A stretch of DNA of 64,000 bases, from the NCBI GenBank assembly GCA_035275405.1, contig DATEMU010000015.1, positions 1 through 64,000 of the forward strand, in the 5' to 3' direction. This DNA is from Phycisphaerae bacterium (GTDB lineage Bacteria; Planctomycetota; Phycisphaerae; UBA1845; UTPLA1). Below the pieces are notes generated by a model. The model was not told the DNA's origin, did not search any database, and saw only the letters and a list, made by a program, of their open reading frames with translations. Each line of letters starts with the position of its first letter. Position 1 is the first letter of the stretch. Below are positions 42,312 through 49,229 of this stretch, piece after piece. Position numbers and translations under genes: made by a program.

Positions 42312-44398
42312 CGGGCGGTCTCCGGGACGTTTCGCAGGCGCAGCGAATTGGCCGTGACGAGCAGGCTGCTGGCGACCATCGCGGCGGCGGCAAAGACCGG
42401 GTTGAGGCGGCCGGTCATGGCGAGCGCGATTCCAACGAGATTGTACGCGAACGCCCAGAAGAGATTGGATTTGATCGTCCTGACGGTGCGGCGACTGAGA
42501 TCGAAAAGCCATGGAACGGATTTGAGGTCGTTGCCAAGAAGGCAAATCGCCGCGGATTCACGGGTGAGGTCGGCCCCACAGCCCAGGGCGATGCCGACGT
42601 CGGCAGCGGCGAGGGCGGGTGCGTCGTTGAGGCCGTCGCCGATCATGGCAACGGGCCCGGTCGTTCGACGGGCCTGTTCGAGGTGGTGGACCTTGTCGGC
42701 GGGAAGTTGTTCGGCAAGCACTGGTACGTTGAGCGACTCGGAAAGGCGCTTCCCGCGGGCGGCGTGATCGCCGGTGAGGACACTAACGGCGAGACCGGAT
42801 CGCTGAAGGGAGGCGAGTACGCCGCCGGCCTCCGGGCGAACCGTCTCGTCGAACGCAAAGACCCCTCGCACCACGCCGCCCCAACCGATACAAGCAACGG
42901 ACTGCGCGGAGCGATGAATACCTTCGAGTGAGCGTTGAAGCGTCTCCGGAGCATGGAGCCGATTCTCGATCATGAGTTCCGGACTGCCGAGCGCCAATGT
43001 CGTGCCGTTGGTGCGAGCAATCAAACCGCGGCCGGGAATGGTGCGAGACTCGACGACGGCCGTCGGGATGATGCGCTGAACTTTCGCGTAGCGCGTAATT
43101 GCCTGGGCGAGGATGTGCGCCGACCCCGCGGCAATACCGGCGGATTGAGCGAGAATGCGTTCGCGCTCAGCGGGATCGCGGGAGTCGATCGCGCATGAGG
43201 CTACGACGGGCTGGCCCAGCGTGAGCGTGCCGGTCTTGTCGAAACAGACTGCCTTTATACCGGCCAGATCTTCAAGCGCCTGGCTGTCTCGGATCAGGAT
43301 ATGGCGCTTGGCTGCGGTGCCCACGGCGACCCATATGGCCATCGGCGTGGCGATGCCCAGGGCACACGGGCAGGCAATGAGTAAGACCGCCATCGCATTC
43401 ATGACGGCGTCATCGAAGCCGCGCGGCCACGCGCGAGCGGCGGCGATCAAGGCGAGGATGACAGTCACCGGAACAAACATCGTCGCAATGCGGTCGGTCA
43501 GGCGTTGCAGCCGGGTACGCGAGCGCAAAGTGTTTTCGAGCAGCTCGATCAGACGGCCGAGGGTACTTCCCGCGCCGGTGGCGACGGCGCGAAGTGCCAG
43601 CGCGCCATCGAGGTTGAGCGAACCGGCGCGGACGAGGTCTCCGGGCGACTTCGCAATGGGAGTGCTTTCGCCGGTGATAAGCTGTTCGTCGATGCCGGCA
43701 CAGCCCTTCTCGATGACGCAGTCGGCGGCAATTCGCTGGCCCGCCGTAACGCTAAGAAGATCGCCAGGCTGAATCGCGTCGGGCTTCACCTCGAGGCGCC
43801 GGCCCTCGCGGTCAACGGCGACGGTATCGGGAAGGAGCGCTTCGAGCGCGCGAACGGCATCCGAGGCCCGCAAGCGGCCACTGGCCTCGAGCCATCGGCC
43901 CAGTGTCATGAAGACCAGGATGGCACAGCCGGTTTCGTAATAGGTCTGGCCGGTGCCGGAGAGCGTCCCAACGTACGAATACGCAAACGCGGCCCCGACG
44001 CCGAGCACGACGAGGGCATCGGTGGAGAGAATGCGGGCGCGAGCCTGGTCAAGGGCGTTTGAAAAAATCGGCGGTGCGAGCAGGAGAAAAACCGGGGTGG
44101 CGAAGAGCAGGCATAGATAGCGCATGACCTGTCCGAGAGAATCGGAAAGCGCGGCGGATGCAGGATCGTCGGGCAAGCCGTGCTGGCGGTAGAGGTACAT
44201 GCTGAACATCATCACGGACATGGAAAGAAAAACGGCCAGTCCCAGGCGCGTGAGCATCCAGTTGACGCGGCCGGGCTCGCCACGCGAACGGGTGATATCC
44301 GCGGCGAGGCGGCAGCCGTAGCAGCAATAGCCCGGTTCCGACGTCGGCGTCTGGCCGGCCCACGCGGGAATTGGAAGATGGCAGAAGTCGCAGGTCAT
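42308..44398 (-). CDS. ccoI: copper-transporting P1B-type ATPase CcoI
   Basis: A 696-residue inner-membrane P-type ATPase for copper supply to cytochrome oxidase. The N-terminus has a metal-binding pattern (Cys3, Cys6, Cys25, Cys26, Cys29; CDFCHLPIP and YCCYGC). The catalytic motifs are LITGEST, FDKTGTLT and MIGDGLNDAPALA. The transport site is CPC in LLIACPCALGIATP. Eight hydrophobic segments fit the family. Confidence 0.92.
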   Translation of the reverse strand: MTCDFCHLPIPAWAGQTPTSEPGYCCYGCRLAADITRSRGEPGRVNWMLTRLGLAVFLSMSVMMFSMYLYRQHGLPDDPASAALSDSLGQVMRYLCLLFATPVFLLLAPPIFSNALDQARARILSTDALVVLGVGAAFAYSYVGTLSGTGQTYYETGCAILVFMTLGRWLEASGRLRASDAVRALEALLPDTVAVDREGRRLEVKPDAIQPGDLLSVTAGQRIAADCVIEKGCAGIDEQLITGESTPIAKSPGDLVRAGSLNLDGALALRAVATGAGSTLGRLIELLENTLRSRTRLQRLTDRIATMFVPVTVILALIAAARAWPRGFDDAVMNAMAVLLIACPCALGIATPMAIWVAVGTAAKRHILIRDSQALEDLAGIKAVCFDKTGTLTLGQPVVASCAIDSRDPAERERILAQSAGIAAGSAHILAQAITRYAKVQRIIPTAVVESRTIPGRGLIARTNGTTLALGSPELMIENRLHAPETLQRSLEGIHRSAQSVACIGWGGVVRGVFAFDETVRPEAGGVLASLQRSGLAVSVLTGDHAARGKRLSESLNVPVLAEQLPADKVHHLEQARRTTGPVAMIGDGLNDAPALAAADVGIALGCGADLTRESAAICLLGNDLKSVPWLFDLSRRTVRTIKSNLFWAFAYNLVGIALAMTGRLNPVFAAAAMVASSLLVTANSLRLRNVPETAR

Positions 44399-44439
44399 GA
44401 CGAGCCGTTAGCCTTTAGCCGTGAGCCTGTGGCTGGGGA

Positions 44440-44604
44440 TCAGAAGTAGTTTTTCGCCATTGGGATCGCGAACTTGACGACGTACCAGATGGCGCCGATC
44501 CAGAAGCCGATCCACATCGCGCGGACGTACCAGGGGATGCGGTGCGTAACGTAGGTATGGAACTGCTTGTCTTCCTGGGCGGAGGTTTCAATCGGTTCGT
44601 TCAT
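44440..44604 (-). CDS. tiny single-pass membrane protein of the cbb3 operon, CcoQ-like
   Basis: A 54-residue protein: MNEPIETSAQEDKQFHTYVT, then a hydrophobic helix (VRAMWIGFWIGAIWYVVKFA) and a short tail MAKNYF. It sits between ccoO and ccoI, where small subunits of cbb3 oxidases often lie. Its start overlaps the stop of the next upstream gene by 4 bases. Assignment as CcoQ-like is by position and size only. Confidence 0.6.
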   Translation of the reverse strand: MNEPIETSAQEDKQFHTYVTHRIPWYVRAMWIGFWIGAIWYVVKFAIPMAKNYF

Positions 44605-44918
44605 GGCGTCGTCCTCCCCGAGTCGCGCTCATCCGCCTCCAGTTGCTCCTCGCGCTCCAGCATGTCGTACTTCGCCCGTTCGACGTCGCGGAACATGCCG
44701 TGCGCGATTCCCCAAAGCAGCAGACAGACCATGCCGGCCGTGACGATCAGATAGTTCACGACGGGGACGATGGTGAACCCGCCGATCAGATCGCGGCGCA
44801 CCGCGAGGATGAAGAGCATCAGCTTCTCGGCGAAGCCGTAGCCCGCGGGCAGCAGGATCAAAATGGCAATCGTCCAAAGCACGATGCGCTTCGCACGAGA
44901 TTCTCTGGGCCGGATCAT
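44601..44918 (-). CDS. small membrane protein in the cbb3 operon
   Basis: A 105-residue protein with two or three hydrophobic segments (IVLWTIAILILLPAGYGFAE, VVNYLIVTAGMVCLLLWGIA) and an acidic C-terminal tail (DMLEREEQLEADE). It overlaps its neighbours on both sides by 4 bases. Family not recognised; probably an oxidase subunit or assembly factor. Confidence 0.65.
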   Translation of the reverse strand: MIRPRESRAKRIVLWTIAILILLPAGYGFAEKLMLFILAVRRDLIGGFTIVPVVNYLIVTAGMVCLLLWGIAHGMFRDVERAKYDMLEREEQLEADERDSGRTTP

Positions 44919-45586
44919 GGTTTCACCCCCTGCGGATGGGCGCCCTCATGTTCCACCGGACCGGTCGGTCCCTCGCCGTGGAAATAGGGGTATTCTTCAA
45001 TCCAGCTCCCGAGCCACTGTACGTAAGTGATAATGGCCATTCCGCGCTTGTTGGGATACCCCTCAGCGTCGAAGAACCAGCGATACGACGGCATGACGGA
45101 CGTGGGCACCACGGCCGTGGGTTTCCAGAAATGCGCGACGTGCCAGTCATTCGTGCGCACACCGGCCTCGCGCGACAGGTCGGGACCGACGCGGCGCGTC
45201 CCGAAGAGGACCGGTCGCTGCATTTCGTTTTGGTATTCGAGGGCGTGAGAGACCGGCCCCCAACGAAGATCCTCATTGGAGACGGGGCGAACGAACTGCG
45301 AATGGCAGTGCCAGCAGGCCTCGGCGACATACGTAGCATGGCCGAGCTTGAGGGCCTCAACAAAGCTCGCGTAACTGACCTCGCCGAAGTACTGCTTGAA
45401 CTTTTCCGGGTAGCGCTCCGCGAGGTCCACGAACTCGGGAACAATCCCGCGCTCGGCCATCTGTTCGAGGGTCTGCTCAGCCTCTCCGGCGTAGATCGTC
45501 CAGGGCAACACCGCCATGACGAGAAACGACAAGGCGAAAAAGCCCACGCCCGCGATGAAGAAGACTCCGGCTTTTGATTCAAACAT
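44915..45586 (-). CDS. ccoO: cbb3-type cytochrome oxidase subunit II
   Basis: A 223-residue membrane-anchored monoheme cytochrome c. An N-terminal helix (FFIAGVGFFALSFLVMAVLP) is followed by the heme site CWHCH (Cys91-His95) and a Met ligand in VMPSYRWFF. It passes electrons to CcoN. The order ccoN-ccoO is normal. Confidence 0.93.
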   Translation of the reverse strand: MFESKAGVFFIAGVGFFALSFLVMAVLPWTIYAGEAEQTLEQMAERGIVPEFVDLAERYPEKFKQYFGEVSYASFVEALKLGHATYVAEACWHCHSQFVRPVSNEDLRWGPVSHALEYQNEMQRPVLFGTRRVGPDLSREAGVRTNDWHVAHFWKPTAVVPTSVMPSYRWFFDAEGYPNKRGMAIITYVQWLGSWIEEYPYFHGEGPTGPVEHEGAHPQGVKP

Positions 45587-45601
45587 GTCGGCGTACTTCC
45601 T

Positions 45602-47029
45602 TTAACTGATTGCGAGCTCTATGTGCGGCTGTTCAGGTGCGTGCGACGGCGCGGGCCGCCGCAGGGTCATCCAGACGTTATAGAAGAACATGAACTGGCC
45701 GATGAGGATCATCGTTCCACTGATCGTGCGCACCAGCCAGAACGGCATTGAGGCCACGAGGGTGTCTTCCCACGGAGCGAGGTCACGCCACATAAAACCC
45801 TGCACCAGGCCGGCGACCAAGAGATCGAGGAACATGATCAACGTGCCGAACATCGTAAGCCAGTAATGCCAACTGTTGATCGCGTTACTGTACCAGGCGC
45901 GGCCGCTGACGCGTGGTATGAGATAGACCATCATGCCCAGTAACCAGAAGCCGAAGACGCCGAACATGACCAGGTGGGCGTGGCCGACCACCCAATCGGA
46001 AAAGTGGATGATCTTCTGGAACGTGAGCGTCGTCTGAAACGCGCACTGGAGGCAGGTGGTGAAGTAGAAAACCATACCGGTGTAGAACCAGCGGATCGGC
46101 AGGTTGGTGCGAAGCATGTCGCCGCGACCGGCTAATGTGAAGAAAAAATTGATGATCACGGTTGTAACGACCAACTCAATGGCAATGGTCGTGATGACCG
46201 CGCCATGTTGCAGGAACATCGGGATCGGGCTGTAAAGAAAGTGATGGATACCTGTGAGAGGATAGAAGAACGCCAGTCCCCAGAAGCCGACGAGGGACAA
46301 GCCGTGGCTCCAGATGGGCTTCTTGAGAATGATGGGGACGAGGTAATAGATGAGGCCCCAGCCCAGCGGTGTGACGAACAAGCCGACGAGGTCGTGGATG
46401 AAGAGTCCACCAATGGCCCCGGCCGCCGCGCCGCTGACGAAATACTGCGGGAGGAAGTTACCCATCGCGTAGACAAGCACCGTCCAGATGAACGCCGCGA
46501 TGAAATACCACAGCGTGACGTAGAGGGGACCTTCGGCCCTGGCGATCGGCGTCAAGAAATTGATGGCGACAAGAATAAGACCGACGAGCGCGATCGGGTC
46601 GACATAAGTCGGCGTCTCTCCCCATTCAAGCGCCTGGGCATGTCCGATGGACAGGCCCAGTGCGGTCACAAGGACGATGGTTTGCCACGTGAAAAAGATG
46701 AACCAGGACAGTTTTTTGTTCAGCACAGGCTGGAGCGTGAGCCGCGGAACCGCCCAATAGAGCCCGCCGAGAAAGGCGTTGGCCAGAAAGCCATAGGCCA
46801 CGCCGTTGGTATGGATCATTCGCCATCGGCCCGGCGAGAATATCTCGATGCCCTCCAACGGATACCAACGGAGAAACTGAAGGGAGAATAGAAACCCGGC
46901 CAGGATGGAAACGGCCAGGAAGACGAGCGACATGAGCAGGTGCCAAAGGACCAGGGGGCGGTCCACGAGTTCGACCGCGGTCGTTCGTTCAAGAGTGGTG
47001 GGCGGGGCCGCTACGCTTATGGATGTCAT
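45602..47029 (-). CDS. ccoN: cbb3-type cytochrome oxidase subunit I
   Basis: A 475-residue heme-copper oxidase core with about 12 membrane segments. Conserved His ligands are visible in WRMIHTNGVAYGFLANAFLG, ITGIHHFLYSPIP as ... TGIHHFLYSPIP, and VVGHAHLVMFGVF. The family reduces oxygen with high affinity at low oxygen levels. There is no fused ccoO. Confidence 0.95.
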   Translation of the reverse strand: MTSISVAAPPTTLERTTAVELVDRPLVLWHLLMSLVFLAVSILAGFLFSLQFLRWYPLEGIEIFSPGRWRMIHTNGVAYGFLANAFLGGLYWAVPRLTLQPVLNKKLSWFIFFTWQTIVLVTALGLSIGHAQALEWGETPTYVDPIALVGLILVAINFLTPIARAEGPLYVTLWYFIAAFIWTVLVYAMGNFLPQYFVSGAAAGAIGGLFIHDLVGLFVTPLGWGLIYYLVPIILKKPIWSHGLSLVGFWGLAFFYPLTGIHHFLYSPIPMFLQHGAVITTIAIELVVTTVIINFFFTLAGRGDMLRTNLPIRWFYTGMVFYFTTCLQCAFQTTLTFQKIIHFSDWVVGHAHLVMFGVFGFWLLGMMVYLIPRVSGRAWYSNAINSWHYWLTMFGTLIMFLDLLVAGLVQGFMWRDLAPWEDTLVASMPFWLVRTISGTMILIGQFMFFYNVWMTLRRPAPSHAPEQPHIELAIS

Positions 47030-47053
47030 TCGTTGAATCTCAATCTCGTTTCG

Positions 47054-48073
47054 TCAAAAGTCCATTTCGAGGTCCGCCGGTTGTGACGTCGCCGGCTCGG
47101 CGACGGGCGGCGGCGCGCCGTGCAAGTAAATCGGGCGGGGCCGTGGCCGGACCGCAAATTCGCCGGGCTTTAAGAGCGCCGGTCGCTGTTCAATCAAACT
47201 CTTCACGTAGTACGCCATGGCCCAGAGATCCTGTTGCGAGACGAGCGGCGGATCGCCGGGCTTCTTGCCGGGGATGTCGATGGAATCGACCCAGGTGGGC
47301 ATGGCCGTGCCGGTGATGCCGCTGGCGATACTGCGGTAAAGGTCCTCTGCGCTCGTCCCCGCGCGGACAAAATCCCGGCGGAAATCGGGTGGATAGATCA
47401 GTTCGCCTTCATCGTTCGGCTTCCCCTCTGCAATGTGAAGATCGCCTCGAAACTCGGTCCGCGGCGCGCCGCCAAACGACTGGACGTATTCGTTGATCTT
47501 GGCTTCCGGGACGTAAGAGGGATGGCAGGACCAGCAGATCGAATAGCCGTGATAGACCGCCTCGCCGCGGGCAATCGACGTCGCCCGGTCGTCCACACTC
47601 TTGAAGGGATCTGCAACAAATGGAATCTGCGCCGCCGGTTCGCGCTCCTGCCATTTGGGCGAAAGCGTCTTGACATAGGCCACGAGCGCATCGACGGTCC
47701 GCTCGGGCAGGAGGGGAAATGAAGGCATCGCACTTCCGCGGAGACCGGTGCGGATCGTCCGCTTCAAATCTTCATCGGTCGGGAGTTGACCCGAGCGGGT
47801 CGAGCTGAATTTGAATGCGGCGTTGACGAAGTTGCGTGGCCGCGGGCTCAGGAACGCGGCGGCCTCGCCAAGGCCGTCGCCCGCTTCGCCGTGACAGCCG
47901 GTGCAATAGCGTTGGTAGGCGAGGTGGCCTTCTTCCATCAACGATTTCGGAATACTCGTCTGGAAGCCGAACTTGGCAGGACGGGCCGTATCGACGTCCG
48001 TGCGCGAGTCGCAAGCGGAGACGAATCCGAGCAGCAACAAGAGCGGCAAGATAAGTTTCGCAGGGATGGTCAT
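47054..48073 (-). CDS. diheme cytochrome c lipoprotein, probable CcoP substitute
   Basis: A 339-residue exported protein. A lipoprotein signal (LILPLLLLLGFVSAC) gives Cys21. Two heme sites follow: CTGCH (Cys57-His61) and CWSCH (Cys180-His184), each in a cytochrome c domain. A Pro-rich C-terminal tail ends it. It lies just upstream of ccoN and could pass electrons to CcoO in place of the missing ccoP. The ATG at 48073 overlaps the previous stop by 4 bases. Confidence 0.85.
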   Translation of the reverse strand: MTIPAKLILPLLLLLGFVSACDSRTDVDTARPAKFGFQTSIPKSLMEEGHLAYQRYCTGCHGEAGDGLGEAAAFLSPRPRNFVNAAFKFSSTRSGQLPTDEDLKRTIRTGLRGSAMPSFPLLPERTVDALVAYVKTLSPKWQEREPAAQIPFVADPFKSVDDRATSIARGEAVYHGYSICWSCHPSYVPEAKINEYVQSFGGAPRTEFRGDLHIAEGKPNDEGELIYPPDFRRDFVRAGTSAEDLYRSIASGITGTAMPTWVDSIDIPGKKPGDPPLVSQQDLWAMAYYVKSLIEQRPALLKPGEFAVRPRPRPIYLHGAPPPVAEPATSQPADLEMDF

Positions 48074-48687
48074 GTCGCCCTCGCTGCGGAGGTCGGGGGC
48101 GGGACGAAGCGGCCCCACTGATCCACCAGGAGCATCGTCCACCCAAAAACGACATGGGTGGCGGCGGCGACATAAACGGGAATTTGATCGACGATCCACG
48201 AGCCGCCGATCAGCAGCGGTTGCAGCCACGAGAGAACGCCGTAAAAATTGAAGAGCCAGACGCCGATCCCCAGGATCGTGGCAACAATGAATCGCCGGGT
48301 GCCGGAGTCTGTTCCGTAGTACCGCGAGAGGATCAGGTGAAAGGGAATCCCGCCGATCATGCCGGTTCCCAGGTACAGGCAGCATCCCGCGGCCAGCACA
48401 AACCCGCTCTGGATCTCCAGGGCTTTCTCGCCCAGCGGAAAAGTGAGGTACACCCGGATCAGTTCAAGGGGATGCCGGCCGACCATCGCCGCGCCAACGA
48501 TGTTAAACAGCAGGCTGGCGGACGCGGCAAACAGGCCCAGCACCATACCCGCCAGGACGTGGTACGTCGTGTAGTAACCGCGCGGGGGCCACTCCTCGCG
48601 TGGACCTACCGTCGCCAATTGACCTTCAATGGCCGCGACCTGCTGCTTGAGCCGGTCAAGTTCGAGTTGTAGCGAATCTCGCTCCAT
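48070..48687 (-). CDS. membrane protein at the head of the cbb3 operon
   Basis: A 205-residue protein. A coiled N-terminal region (LQLELDRLKQQVAAIEGQLA) precedes four or five hydrophobic segments (VLAGMVLGLFAASASLLFNI, GFVLAAGCCLYLGTGMIGGI, FIVATILGIGVWLFNFYGVL). It may be an oxidase-associated quinone or cytochrome-binding protein, but no known family was recognised. First gene of the operon. Confidence 0.7.
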   Translation of the reverse strand: MERDSLQLELDRLKQQVAAIEGQLATVGPREEWPPRGYYTTYHVLAGMVLGLFAASASLLFNIVGAAMVGRHPLELIRVYLTFPLGEKALEIQSGFVLAAGCCLYLGTGMIGGIPFHLILSRYYGTDSGTRRFIVATILGIGVWLFNFYGVLSWLQPLLIGGSWIVDQIPVYVAAATHVVFGWTMLLVDQWGRFVPPPTSAARAT

Positions 48688-49229
48688 CCGTTATGCACAC
48701 CAACTATGCCACGGGAGGGCCGTCAGCTCAATCTAATTCCGCCGCGATTTCGGCGTTTCGGGCGACCACAAATCACAACGTTGAACCGGCTGAAACCCGA
48801 ACGCGTCAGCCATTAAGCAAATGCTATGCCAGGGGCAAGGTCTCCCGTGGCACGTCTCGGGGCAAAGGAGGGCACCGCCCGGGTTGCCAACCTTGGTACG
48901 GGCCGCAATTCCTCATTAATACGGCGGTAGAGTCGATGAACAGGCCCAAGCCTGCGATGGCAATCGCCGCATTGGGGATTTATGAAATCCGACTTGCAGC
49001 TTCACCGGACAGTCGGCCGTGGATTGCGAAAAAATCCGCAGTAAATGCGGATTTTTCCGCAGTTCGTCTCCTGCGCGCGGCAGCATTTACAAGGCACCTT
49101 TGTTTGTAGGTGCGCGAATCTGAGCCCTAATGAAGGCCCCGCCTACCGCCGAATCGAGTGAAAGCGGGATAAGACGCGGTGGTCACGGATTCCCGAAAAC
49201 GAAGGGCTCAAGTTTAACCGTCGTAGTTA
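48688..49229. other. 542-base intergenic region
   Basis: No gene is convincing. It contains the promoter of the oxidase operon on the minus strand and the 3' terminator-like hairpin of the sulfatase gene. No FNR-box (TTGAT-N4-ATCAA) was found. Confidence 0.4.
49029..49056. terminator. bidirectional terminator-like hairpin
   Basis: AAAATCCGCA (49031-49040) and TGCGGATTTT (49046-49055) form a perfect 10-bp stem with a GTAAA loop, flanked by runs of A and T on both sides. It lies about 175 bases downstream of the minus-strand sulfatase gene. Confidence 0.65.

Noticed and set aside
41637..42767. 376-residue plus-strand frame
   Set aside because: Antisense to the SafE-like and ccoI genes, with low-complexity Arg-rich product.
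48688..49028. FNR box upstream of the cbb3 operon
   Set aside because: No TTGAT-N4-ATCAA or close variant found on reading.
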